From Dipteris shenzhenensis (lineage: Eukaryota; Polypodiophyta; Polypodiopsida; Gleicheniales): a DNA stretch of 64,000 nucleotides. Positions 10,393 through 22,104 of this stretch are shown here, piece by piece. A program made the translations under genes and the position numbers. Numbering within the stretch: position 1 is the first letter of the stretch; each line of letters opens with the position of its first letter. Under the pieces are notes generated by a model. It had not been told where the DNA came from and made no database searches. It was given only the letters and a program-made list of their open reading frames with translations. The DNA is taken from NCBI GenBank assembly GCA_047967505.1, contig CM106540.1, one strand, 5' to 3'.

Positions 10393-12788
10393 ACATTGAA
10401 TAAGTTCATCTATGAGAACCACCATCGATTTCTCCCACCTGATCATCCTAGATACGTTGCCCCTTGGAATGAAGTCCTCCCAGAATCACTCACTGGGGAA
10501 GATTGGATGAGAATTTGGGACGGTTCCATAACTCCTCCACCACTTGGCATGAGCCGGTACGAGTTTGTAACTATTGTGTGCTATATTGGCTAGAAATAAA
10601 GATTGCCTGCTAACACCAGCTTTTGTTTAGATACTCCATCTATTATCGTCTACCATATTGGTCCTACCTCAAGATCAATCACCTGCTTGATCCCATGCAT
10701 ATCTTCAAGAATGTGGCATCTACCATTTGGGAGCATTTGAATGGGACACGAGATTTTGTAGGCATAAGGAAGGATCTACGTACCACAAGGAGGATGCGTG
10801 AAGCTTGGCCACAAGAGAGATCAAATGGGCGTGTTTTTTTACCTCGTGCACTGTGGAGGTTATCAAATCTAGAGATGGCAGTGGTGAAGCACGCTATTAC
10901 TTCAATTTGTACTCCCATTGGATGCATGAGGTGTTTGAAGGGGGCCTTTACAAAGAGCAAGAAAAGAGGTGTAGAGCAATTATATGCCTTGAAATCTCAT
11001 GATTGGCACAAGATGCTCCAAGTAAGTATTTTATGTGCATAATATCTTTTTCCTTTCAACTTTGTGAGTGAATAATTATAAGCAACTAATCAACCACCTC
11101 CTCGTGGGTTCAGTTCATACTACCTACTAGCATTTCTTGTAGTGCATCGAAGGATGTGAAGGATTGTATTTACAAGATGGGTGAGCTTGTGAGGTACTTT
11201 ACATGATATAAATTATGATGCGTATCAATGCTCCATGCAAGGTGTTCATATTGCTAATATGGTGTACTTTTTCATTTCTAGGTAGGTGAGCTCAAAGGAC
11301 ATAGATCCCACTACGCTTGAGAATGCTTGAGTTATGTCATTGGAGGTGGTTTGTTTAGTGGAGGAGACATTTCCACGTTCTATTCTCACAAGCCAACTGC
11401 ATCTTATAGTGCAGTTGGTGGATGAGATTGCTATATGCAGTACTATACATGCACAATGGTTGTTCTTCCTCGAGCGCTTCATGAAGACCTTGAAGGGCTT
11501 CGTGAGACAAAATGCAAGACCCGAAGGTAGCATGGCTGAGGGTTGGTTGGTACAAGAGTCACTTGTATATATTTCTGAGTTTCTTGTTGATGTGGATAGC
11601 TATCTCCCACGACTATGGAGAGATGATGAAGACCTAAGGATGACCTCTATTGTGCCTCAAGGGAAAGGACACAACAAAGTAATAGACACGAAGTTGATTA
11701 ATAATATCAACCTCTATTGCGTGCTTAATAGTGATGTGATGAAAAGATGGGTGACAAGATACGAGGATGCAATGGCAAGAAGACAAGAAGAAAGGGCCCT
11801 CTTTCGTACACACCACAGATCTCGTGTGCCATACCCTCAGTATCTAAGAGCACTTCCAAAGGATATTCATGTGGATTGGCTACTTGACGAAATGGAGAAA
11901 GCTTAGGAGCTTGACTTTTGATGCTTCTTTGCGTATAATTTGGATGTAAAGTGGTTTAAGGATGTTGTGGAAAGAGCCCCTAATGCAACAATCAAACGCC
12001 ATGCAAGTGACTTTGTAACTATTGACTTCACAAAGTTTTGGCAAAGTAGGAAGGGCACACTAGTACTACCGCAACAATGTGAATAGGTACTGTGCACACA
12101 TATAAAAATACTTGCTTTTAAATATTCGATACCTTTGATGCAAGGAAAATAACCTGACTATATTTGTGTTTGAATCTCGAGGGAGTCACTCATCATATGT
12201 AACCCTATCACGTGAGTTCCACATAAGGATATTTTTTATTTCTAAAATTTACAGAAATAAATATACATAAGGGACTATTTAAAATAGCTTTGGAAAAAAT
12301 TTACAGATTTGTATAAAAAAGGGGTACATTTTATTAATGAAAAATTTACGGATAAGGGATTTTAGAAATAGGGCTTGAACGCACGTGATATAGAGGGTTT
12401 ATACATAATGACTCCCCGAGGTTTGAATTAGGTTGTCTATCAAACAATGGTCGATAATAATAGATGGTGGCATGTCATACCTATTATGCCACATTCCAAA
12501 GTGATAAAAAGTACATTTACTAATATGGAGCGTATGGAGGATGATCATGGAGGTGATGATGACCATGATATGAGAGAGGAGGATGATCATGAGATAGGAG
12601 ATACAGATATTGAGGCCATTACCTATGAGGACGAGCCTACCATTGGTGATGATGATTTCGATGAGCACATGACTGGTAGCACAAGTAGTAGTGGGTTGAA
12701 TGTATTTGTAGATCTAAACAGTTATTTGGATTTTGAAGTAGATAGTTTGGCAAGGGTTGATCTCATTGAGGATGAGATTGAACTGTAG
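10393..12788 (+). pseudogene. CACTA TNP2-type transposase, C-terminal two thirds, decayed
   Basis: The exons align with the better copy at 45.6-48.1 kb. 10393-10556 gives LNKFIYENHHRFLPPDHP; after the intron 10557-10630, 10631-11021 gives SIYYRLPYW and NHLLDPMHIFKNV (Transposase_21). 11114-11193 gives FILPTSISC..., and 11282-11906 is DUF4218 (CLVEETFPRS...QLHLIVQLVDE and PEGSMAEG). DUF4216-like residues (NLDVKWFKD, SDFVTIDFTKF) follow after TAG. A MITE at 12181-12417 splits the gene, and the C-terminus resumes with WWHVIPIMPHSK and an acidic tail to 12788. Disabling changes include TGG to TAG at the start of the DUF4218 exon, a TGA shortly after, and the TAG at 11904. The N-terminal third is missing at 10391. 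Confidence 0.8.
12181..12417. mobile_element. MITE, ~237 bp (copy 1), inserted in the transposase
   Basis: The ends are imperfect inverted repeats of about 38 bp: GGGAGTCACTCATCATATGT inward from the left, and the complement of GGGGAGTCATTATGTATAAA from the right. Both reach a shared TATCACGTG word. The interior is AT-rich and non-coding. A second copy in opposite orientation lies at 29108-29318. I could not fix the target-site duplication. Confidence 0.7.
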
Positions 12789-13262
12789 CCCATCAGTGAG
12801 ATTGGTAAAACTATTTTACAAATTGTCTCATTCTCCTCACCTCACTTAATTCTTATATATGTGGGCTTGCAGAAAGCATTGATGTTTTTGTTAAAATTAT
12901 GTGCTTTGGTAATCATGGGCAATGTTTGGAAAGCAGTGATGTAAACCAAAATCTCACTTCTTGTATTCTCTGTTTTGCATCTAAATATGCATCTAAATAC
13001 GCGTCTAATTCTCAGTGTAGACGTGCTAATAGATGTGCTAATACACGTGCAAATAGATGCTCTGACAAACACAGTATCAGATGGGCCCATATTTTCTCAG
13101 TGTGGACGCGCTAATAGACATGTCAATACACGTGCAAATAACTGACCTGTTAGATGCGCTATTAGACGCGCCCATAATTTCTCTATTAAAGCAATGCCTA
13201 TAGACGCGCCTACTATTTCACGCATCTATCAAGCACATCTATAGTTGCTTTGTGTTTTTGTG
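12789..13262 (+). repeat. CACTA family I 3' flank and subterminal repeats
   Basis: After the transposase stop comes ~170 bp of unique AT-rich DNA. From about 12975 to 13240 copies of ATCTAATAGACGCGC-like words follow in both orientations. The block ends GTTGCTTTGTGTTTTTGTG near 13260, the presumed element terminus, which abuts the copia remnant. Confidence 0.55.
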
Positions 13263-15477
13263 ATTGTCAACACATTGCTTTGCGGATGGGATAACAGCAA
13301 TGATGCCATGGATGAAGGAGTAGTAATGACATCAGAAGTAGAATCATTATCAAATAGAAAAGGAAAGGCAGTAAGCAAAAACTCATTATCCTCTACATCC
13401 TCGGTAGACCATGTCCCTCCCATTAACTGCTCATTGAATATGGCATCACAGCTGAGTATTACCTTCTTAAAAGAGGGATCATAGAATTTATAACCTTTAG
13501 AATTAGGAGAATATCCAATGAAGATGACCTTCAAGCCAGGAAGATCTATCTTTTTCCGTGTCTCTTTTGGTACATGAATATAAGCAACGTAGCCAAAAGT
13601 TTGAAAATGTGATATAGAAGGAGTCTGCCCTGTCCAAGTTGTGATTGGTATCTTACCATAAGGTGTAGTTGTAGGAAGATTATTTTGCACAAAGATGGTT
13701 GTCATAATTGCTTCTACCCAAAAGCTCTAAGATAATTCAAAATGAAGGAGCATACATCGCATAGCATCAAGAGAAGTGTGATTCTTATGCTCTGTAGCAC
13801 CATTTTGTTGAGGAGAGTATGGAACAATATATTCATGATGAATACCACACTCAATGCAATAATAATAAAAAAGATTTGAAATACATTCTCCACTGTTGTC
13901 ACTAGTACGAAGGTTTTGATACGAAAACCAGTATGAAGTATCGCAACAGTTTTATATTTCTTGAATAATGATAAGGCCTCTCACTTATGTCGCAAGAGAA
14001 ATATAGTTGTATATCTTGAAAAATCGTCAATGTCGAAAGTGATGAAATACTTGTAGAAAGACTTAGATGGAGGAAAAGGTCCACATATATTAGTGTGAAT
14101 GAGATCCAATAAAGCATATGAATGAGTTGAAGTAGATACATGAAAGGGTTTTCGATGATGCTTACCAAGAGCACAATATTCACAGAGGCCCATTTCACAA
14201 GTAGCTTGGAAAAATATGAATGAACAAAGTGATGATGCCATAGCTTGCAGTTCAGATCACTGGGGGCTGTAAACCACATTGGCAATATCATCATTTAAGG
14301 AAAGTTGAAAGAGGTTACCATGCGGAGGAGCAACTGCTATGGTACATGCCCATGTTCTTCAAGCCGAAGATAAACCAATTTCTTGTGAGGAAGAGCATGA
14401 TAATTATATAACCATTGAGATTGATATGTCATTTTATAGTAGCACTAGAATCAACAATAAAAGTAGAACCAACTCGAAATGAAGCATCCTCTATAGAGAG
14501 ACATCAGAACAGATATGATTTGCCTCTTGATGTCTATGGGCATCCTGTTAACAAGCAACATATGCTTGATTATGTTCGTGATCATACGCCTCATGTAACA
14601 CCAAAAGTATGGATGATTTCCACCACAATATTCACAAGGAGAAATTTTGGATAAGCGCGATTGCTTAGTGGTAACACCATGTTCCTCATCATATTGCCAA
14701 GCCCAACAATCAAAGATAAGATGACCATGCTTATCACAATAAGAACAATGTTTCTTAGGATATTTAAGATGAGAAGAATAACCACCTCTGTACGGATGAC
14801 CACTATGTCCATATTTTGAGAAAGGGTGCTTGCGAGCAACACAAGCCATTTTTAAATCTACATCATCCGTTGTTATCATGATAGTTTCATGAGGATCTTT
14901 ACAATGCTCACATTGTTGGGTGTACTCAATCAAAGAAATACACGTTTGATCAAAATCGATTTCATTTTTGTTAGAAAGGATGGTAACAATATTATCATAT
15001 GATGGATCTTGGACTGTGTTGAGAAGATAGGTCACTAATTGATTTCATGGGACAATACAGAGTGCTCAAAATATTATGAAGATAAAGAATCTTTGTGATA
15101 GATTTCTTCTCAAAAGTAGCAACGAGATATTCCCATATTGCATGAGAAGAAGGAAGGGCAAATACATCCAACATAAGAGAATCATGGAGAGCAAGTAAAA
15201 TATACCAATGAGCTACTTTATCATGAGAGCGCTAATCAACAAATCAATCAGATTTCCATTGCTTAAAGAGAGGGCCCTTGGTCACAAGAGCATGTTTCGC
15301 AGTTGCATCAACAGGTTGTGATGGACAAATGAGATCACTAAGAACAATATTAAAAAGATTATCACCTTCGAGTATCAATAAGATCTTCACTTTTTAACCA
15401 AAAAAGCCTTGTCCTTGAAACAAAGGAATAGATCCTTGGCCAAAAGGAAAGCCATTGAGAAGTATAGATATTGCCAT
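13263..15477 (-). pseudogene. Ty1/copia gag-integrase remnant
   Basis: Reading the minus strand from 15477, MAISILLNGFPFGQG and IPLFQGQGFF start a gag-like region. It runs through GPLFKQWKSD and AIWEYLVATFEKKSI to a zinc knuckle CSYCDKHGHLIFDC near 14730. A GAG-pre-integrase and integrase segment follows (LCEYCALGKHHRKPFH, ICGPFPPSKSFYKYF, DDFSRYTTIFLL at about 13981-14241). Then comes the integrase C-terminus (FGYVAYIHVPKETRKKIDL, VIFIGYSPNSKGYKFYDP at 13705-13400). Stops and frame changes break it. Reverse transcriptase and RNase H are missing because the element stops at the CACTA terminus near 13260. Confidence 0.8.
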
Positions 15478-15538
15478 CACGCATCAGGAAAATGCGTGTG
15501 TGGAACTTGCATTTACACTATATCTTTAAGTACAATCT

Positions 15539-15682
15539 GTTAGAGCTATATATAGCTCGCTCCAACTTGAACTAGGTCTCACCTATATATGTGTAACTTG
15601 TGATCAATATGAATCAACCTTTGGGAGTCTATTTGGTGTGTCTATCATCCCTTCTTCTTCTCTCTCAACATGGTATCAGAGC
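15539..15682 (+). mobile_element. Short LTR (131 bp) with tRNA-Met primer-binding site
   Basis: 15539-15669 begins TGTTAGAGCTATATATAGCT and ends CTCTCTCAACA. It is followed directly by TGGTATCAGAGC (15671-15682), the standard plant initiator-tRNA-Met primer-binding site. This fits a 5' LTR on the plus strand, opposite in direction to the copia coding remnant. No second LTR was found downstream, so it is a truncated element, possibly a TRIM. Confidence 0.55.
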
Positions 15683-16664
15683 TACAATGGTATTGCTATT
15701 GTATGCTCACTCTAACAAAGAAAGACAGGAAGTATTACTTGTTGATATTATTACATAGCGCTTTCAGTATCTCATCACTTATTTTCTCTTGTCGATTTTG
15801 ACATCTCCAACTTGATGTGGTTTTTTGGAGGTCTTTTGGTCCGAATTTGAGAAATTTCTCGATGCCAAGTGCAGCTCTCATCATGCTCTTCATTTTGAGC
15901 TATTACACGCCCTAATCAGACTACAAAGCAAAAAGTTACATCATTTTTTGTGCCAACTACTCTTATCTTAGTTTCGTGACTGGCACACTCATAGTGCTTT
16001 TCTCCAAGAATATCTTGGTTTTGTGATGAACGTCTTGGTTTCGTAATCGGCACAGTCATAGTGCTTTTCTCCAAAAATATCTTGATTTCGTGATCAATAA
16101 GCTCATCGTGCTTTTCTTTGCATGTATGCTATTTTTAGCATACTCTCGTCATAAATTTTATCCTTTTTGGGTGTTTCTCAACTTCTATATTGTCAGAGCG
16201 ACAATTGTGGTCTCGTTCATGTTATTTGAGTTGAATCGATGATGAATCCATTAAGTTATAGATTTTAAAATAAAGTTCACCTCTAACTATCCTCCACATG
16301 TGCATCACACCTTTATTTATTTGAGCTTGTTTGGCATTTTGTTTTCTTTCAATTTAAGAACTATTTCAAGCCAACGTAATTATAAAATTCAATTGTGAAT
16401 TTCATATCCAAATTGACTTTCACTTTTTTGCTTACAATGTGGTAGGGAACTCAACTTCTTTTTCTATTTAATAAAGGAAAAAAACATGTATGGGTGGATT
16501 TGATCATGTGTAACTAGCTAGAGGATGTAAAAGAGAATTGATACAAAGTAAGAAAGTATGAAAGCTTTTGTATATGAAGTAATGTTGCTTTTGTGCACGC
16601 TTAAGGTTCTAAGACATAGACATATTGATAAGTTGTAAGGCTTGGAAGGGGGGGCGGGGGGAAA
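15683..16664. other. AT-rich spacer, nothing recognised
   Basis: A short phrase with TCGTGACTGGCACACTCATAG and a TTTTCTCCAAGAATATCTTG core repeats two to three times at about 15975-16110. No open frame of note was seen. Confidence 0.5.
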
Positions 16665-16667
16665 TAG

Positions 16668-16726
<59 letters not shown>

Positions 16727-16738
16727 CTTGTTGTGAGG
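16665..16738. repeat. (TA)n(GA)n microsatellite
   Basis: A run of TA dinucleotides passes into a run of GA dinucleotides just downstream of the exporter stop codon at 16746. A second GA-rich tract lies inside its intron 1 near 19585-19615. Confidence 0.95.
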
Positions 16739-16745
16739 GAGAGAG

Positions 16746-19700
16746 TTATGAGGTCATGGGGCTAGTGGGAAGCTCTATAAGGTTCCATGGATTCTCGTCT
16801 TGAAGAAGCTCATGGACAATTTGTTGGAGGTGAATCGTCGCGTGGAGGAGGCCATTGAGGGCAAAGTTTAGGGCACCTAGAGAGAGGAAAAGAGTACTAT
16901 TAGAGGGGTCAAGTGCCATGTCGTCATGGGGGAGGGTTGTAGAATGATTGTATTGTTGAGTGCACAGTTCATAGGTTGACGCCATTGAAGGACAGGTGCA
17001 ACGGGATGGGGTGGCACCATGAGCTTCCAAGTCTTGTAGAGGGGGTGTCTTCACGCCACCGTTGGTTTGCCGAGTGGTGTTCCGTAGGAGCGCTAGAGGG
17101 GGAGTTGTTTTTGGGCGTATGCTGCCGGCTTGTCGAGTGGTGGCAGTTGGGAATGTGACAGGGTGTTGCTGTAAGTCGGACGCTTGCCGAGTGCTGGCCG
17201 CTAGGGACGCGAGAGGGATCGTTGTTTCTTGTCGTAGGCAGTTGACTTGCCGAGTGGTGACTGCTAGGAGTGCTAGCGTAGTTGCGACTTGGGTGTGTGT
17301 GGCCTCCAGATCAACACAATGGCGGAGGAGTGGTTCCTGCAAGGCCGCAAGCTGAAAGCGGAATAGCCGAGCGAGCATCCATTGAGCCTCCGTCAACCGG
17401 GAAAAAATAGGTGAGGGGAAGGGAGGTGCAGCCCAAAGGAGGTGGCCCGGCTCGTCGGCGGCCTCCTTGGCTAGTGCCTCTTGCCGGTGTAAGGCCCTAC
17501 TCACAGCCTTCTCGGCCGCCTCTACCACCCCTGCTCTACAACTATGACAATACTCTGAGGCATCCATGCACACTGCCTCCGCCAGGCGTGCAAGCGCCTC
17601 CAGCCCCCCCGCCACCTCCTCCCTCACCACCGCTGTCGCTCGCCGAGGAAACACCACCATTTCCACCACCACGAACGTCGCCATTCCCAGAAACGCCTCC
17701 ACTATCCGAATCACTGTAAAGTCTTCATCGCTAGAGTCTTTGTTTCCTCGCGCAAGGATCACTATCGCCCCTGTCAACGCAGACATCGCGCCTGCGTACC
17801 CCACCACCTTGCTCTGCCTTAGGAAGCTCGTGAATACCACCCACGGAAGTAGCGCGACCAGCCTCACCACTGGCATGCTGTCATTCGTGGCCAGCACCAC
17901 CAATAGCCCGTAGATCGACCCCGACACGGTCCCCAAACACCGCAGTGTTGCCACCTTTAACGAACCTCCTCTCGCGGGTCCCGTGAATCCCAGCGCTAAG
18001 GTTATGTCCGCCCAATACCCTTTCCTTTCGTTGAACCAGAAGCCCAGAAAGGCTCCTACTGCCATAGCTAACGACATCTTCAAAGATGTGATAAGTTGCT
18101 GAGCATCAGGCTGCAGCTTCGAACTCATGATATTGCGCGCTCGATGTGTCAGGCGTCTCCACCAAGGTTGCTTGCAAGCGTCTTGTTCTTGAGGATGGTG
18201 CTGAGCAGCGGTGCTGCATCTCTTGCAAGTGGTGTTCCCATTAGGCGATTGAATCTCGAGCTGTGGGATGACACTACCGAGCTCCTCCTCCGGTAAAGCT
18301 TCGTGCTGCTCCGTCGATTTTGCCGAATGACACAGGATGGCCTTGGTTTCATGCACGAAGTTCTTCAAGTTGAACAAGAAAAAGAGCGCAGCGGCTTGAT
18401 CATCTTTCACGTATGGCGGCTGTAACGGGTTGCCGAACACCTCAAGACGTCGGCCCTCTACTAGCATTTCTCCGGTAGCAACCTCCCTACCCATGTACTG
18501 CCTTGCACTTCCCAGCGCTTCATCCAAAGTATATAGTACTTCATTTCCTTCGGCTATGATGATCTCTCTCTCGCTCGAGCATTTCTTCTTCTCGCTGCTT
18601 GAATGCATCAACGCCAAGCACGCCCAATCCATGAGGTATATCATACAATCCTTCAGCAGAAGGTGCAGAAATTTTTGTGAGGGAGGATCAGCCCTCTCCC
18701 ATTGCAAGGCCAGCTCCATGCCTTCTAGACTCTTTCTAAGACGGGTGTAGCCCTTCGTCAGGTGCTGCAAGTCCTTCCAACTGCGTCCAGCAAAGCACCC
18801 CATTTCCCATCCCAGCTCACCCTGAACAATATTCAAGCATACGAACTAGGAGTTACAATTCATGTAATTAGGGACAAAATCGTATGACAATTACGATCTT
18901 AGAAACTGCAATCAACTTCTAATCCAGCGTCTAAGTATTAGCAACTGTAATAAAAGCAGCCTGCAAGCTCTTCAAGTTTTTTTAACGCTGTTTACCTACA
19001 GTGACTGCATGGACCTATTTCACAAATCAGAAGCATGCTCTGAGTCTTTTCATGCAATGATAGAAGAGTGTCACGTAAGGTACATCCATAATTATCCATT
19101 GCTACAAATTCTCAACAGCATGAGGGATGGACCTTCTTGGCAACTTGCCATACCTCTTTTGAGGCGATTTCGGCTTGAACTTTTGAGCAGATCTTCGCCA
19201 ATGACTTGCCTTGAAAGCTCAACGCTGAGGCTCGTCCAGGATCGTCGGCGCAAAATGCATCCACCATAACTTTCAACCGTTCGCAAATTATACGTGCACA
19301 CACTTTCGCTTGTAAATGAACCTGCTTCCAATGTACAGCACGTTACAGGTATCATCCTTCGCTGATTCGGGAAGGCGTTGAAAATTTCAAAGACTCGACT
19401 GTAAAATAATCGTTAAATTGATCGACTTACATGTACATATTGTCATGCAAAACGAACCTTATATATTCACGCTCGAGTCTCCTTACTCATGATCTCAGAG
19501 CGCACACGTCAAATATCATGGAAAAAAGCATCGGATCTCAATGCTAGATTTGACTGAAGGTTTTTCACCCGGCAAATGGACACGAGAGAGAGAGTCTGAG
19601 AGAGAGAGAGAGGAGTGCAACGAGAGAGGGTCCAGGGGACTCGGGAGCGAGAAGAGGCGGAGGACAGTAACGTCAAGCAACAAAGGACCACGCGCAACAG

Positions 19701-20538
19701 AGAAACGTCCTAAGGAAGAGACACACAGCTCTCTTCTAATTGGGTAAGTCTTCCGTACCAAAACGACAAGTTACCGACCAATTGACAATACAGACGATCA
19801 TTCAAAGCGTGAGCGTCACACGTCCAAATAGCTGAAATCCAAAGCCGTGGCACTCACTTCAGAACTCCCAATCCAACGTGCCATCCCATGATTGGTCAAA
19901 GCAATCAACTATCAATTGGGCGCAATGGGGGCCATATTTATTCATGCAAAACTTACCTGAAAGACGGCCAGACGAGGAAAAGGCACCAGTAAGGCAAGCA
20001 TGCCACATGTCGCGCCCACAATAGTTGTTGCTGCGAGCCTTAACGGAAAGAACAATTCGTCGATCTTTACGCGTTGGCTGACCGCGGTAATGTAAATGAT
20101 GCCACTGTGTGCTAGAGCAACTCGCTTTGCGAGTATATGTACTCTCTTTGGATACGTTATGATGAAGGAGCTCAACGAGATACAAACAATAGCCATACCT
20201 AAGGACATCTTCTCAGGTTTAAGCAGTTGCATCGCCAGCATCGTCATCCCCACTCCCTGAATCGTTCCCCTTATCACTCCAAGGGTGTCTTGAAGAGCCT
20301 TGCCAAAAGTGGATTCTCCAACTACAGTGACAGCCATTACGTACGAAAAGATTGGAAATGTTACCCACTGGGCGTGCATGCTGCCCAGCTGCAATATCAG
20401 GCCCGCCATGAAACAAGCCCATCCTGTCCTGAAGGCCGCATTCAGTCTGGACAGCCAGAACATCTCCTCGTGCCTTAAGCTTGAGCGCTTTGAGTCCGTC
20501 AAACCCATACTTTGTCGTGCCGTTCTGTCGGAATGCAT
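16746..20538 (-). CDS. FUSC / aromatic acid exporter-like membrane protein
   Basis: Three exons on the minus strand, 20538-19957, 19321-19154 and 18821-16746, splice in phase with GT-AG junctions to a 941-aa protein without stops. Exon 1 holds a hydrophobic bundle with VTFPIFSYVMAVTVV (from residue 59) and LVPFPRLAVF. Exon 2 supplies the helical ERLKVMVDAFCADDP segment. Exon 3 adds a cytosolic helical region, then a second hydrophobic bundle (residues ~495-645) containing FNERKGYWADITLALGF. This two-bundle layout fits plant relatives of fusaric-acid-resistance and p-hydroxybenzoate efflux (AaeB-like) proteins, presumed plasma-membrane exporters. The substrate is unknown. Residues ~770-840 hold four spaced TTRQ/STRQ motifs not expected in the family. 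Its GC-richer exons contrast with the AT-rich repeats around it. Confidence 0.9.
19958..20535 (-). other. Exporter exon 1: start-codon choice
   Basis: The ATG at 20538-20536 gives a 194-codon exon ending exactly in phase at the donor CAG|GTAAGT (19957/19956). A later Met (residue 11) precedes the first membrane segment, so the N-terminus could start slightly downstream without affecting the fold. Confidence 0.6.
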
Positions 20539-20931
20539 TGCAATCTCAGCATTAGAACTCGTAAATTAATGTTCGCAGATCAGACAAGGCTGTTGGACGC
20601 TGAGAAGAAAGTCTAATAACATAACAAACCTCTAAGCGTAAAAACTTAACTTACCCGAGACCTGCGCAGGACACCTCGTAGGGTTCTCGTGAACGCCAAT
20701 TGCTCTCGAGGCAGAGACCTTTCTGTAATACGGACGACCGTAATTGCTAGAGAGGGCTCCTTTCTGGTTTCAATCCAATAATGCTCCTGCTACTAAGGAA
20801 AGTTCAAATGAGAGAAGCAAGCCCAGCCATAGAGGACTGCAGAAGGCGCCTGCTGTGCTGTGCTATGTTATCAAAGAAACACCAATGTCGAAATGCTGCT
20901 GATTTGTTCAGCTATCGATCTGCATTTTATA
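20539..20931 (-). promoter_or_regulatory. Promoter and 5' UTR of the exporter gene
   Basis: On the minus strand TATAAAA lies at 20931-20925, about 390 bp before the ATG. The intervening leader contains a strong donor (CTCGG|GTAAGTTAAG, 20655/20654) and an acceptor (TTCTTCTCAG ending at 20600), so a very short 5'-UTR intron of ~55 nt is possible. This is unconfirmed. Confidence 0.4.
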
Positions 20932-22104
20932 GGAAGAAGATCTGAAAAGCCTGGAGCTGCTTGGGCATCTGTAGAGACACAGGTACAGCTGCTTAGCTCG
21001 GCCAGCAGTAAAATCAAGAAGAAAAATGGCAACTTTTGTTTTGTCCCTATCCAACCTTTACTTTTGTCCGTGTCCATGGAACGGTGATGGCTATCTCTGT
21101 CTACAGAAATAAAGTTATCGGCTACAGAGATCAAGTTTTGCGTGCATCTTGCAAGTCTCTCTCTTCCAGATTCGAATTGAGCATATGTCCGTCGCTGCTG
21201 AGCAGCTTCAACACTTTGTATTCAAGACAAGCGGTGGTGACATTCACCGTTTAGAATGAATGCCAATCTTAATCTTGCCGTTTCAGGGCCCACGGAGCAC
21301 TAACTCATGAAGAACACAGGGATTCAAATCCAACTCAAATTATGTTGCCCACAAGCTGATCAGGTTGCGTTGTGATGTCGGTCAATTCCGCATGTCAAGA
21401 TAGTAACAACAACTTGACTACAAACTCCAGACACAAGGAGACGTGTCGGCACTCGAGTCTCCCTTCTCCCGGAATTCCACAGAATATGCGCAGCCGTTGC
21501 CGAGGGGCAAGCCTTCGCTAATTGTTAAACGTCCCGTCAACAAGCTGAACAATTTTTCCGCCTCTCTTTAGTACAATTCTTCAGTGTACAGTATATATAT
21601 CCAGATACCGTTTGCAGAACCGTACATGTTGGTATGGCCTAGGCTATGTAGTTAAATTTGCTATGTAGTCTTAAGCTTCACAAAATCCCTTAAGGCCTAG
21701 GTAGGAGGCGTAGGGGTGAAGCTTTCTCAAAATAATTGGGAGTCATATGACGCTTAAAACGCTAATGAAGCCCAATATGCACAGCAAATTTAAGCATTGA
21801 ACTTAGTAGGTATTTTGCAATGTCAAGGTCAAGGGGGGGCTAGAAACAAATCCCAACGGTTCAATCATACATTCGTAGCTAGTCTCATTGCCATCAACAT
21901 TGGAAGATGGCATAACAAAAGTGACCTCGCAATCGGATGATCAACCACGGGTCTCTTTAAGGACCTAGTTTCCAACCGCCATCGGACAACACTACTATGT
22001 AATAAAAACATAGATTGTATTTTTTACAAAAATTATGACGTTAGTAACGACCTTGCTCTTTTTTTATAAAAATCTTTCTCGAGAGCGTATTGACAAAATA
22101 ATCA
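20932..22104. other. Upstream flank of the exporter, no gene seen
   Basis: Mostly single-copy looking sequence. Near 21630-21705 the word GGCCTAGG recurs in partly inverted context (TGGCCTAGGCTATGTAG and CCTTAAGGCCTAGG). No coding region or transposon hallmark is recognised. Confidence 0.5.

Noticed and set aside
17411-17913. Plus-strand open frames of 100-115 codons (Pro-rich, Thr/Ser-rich)
   Set aside because: They lie antisense to exon 3 of the FUSC-type gene, whose GC-rich codons create them.
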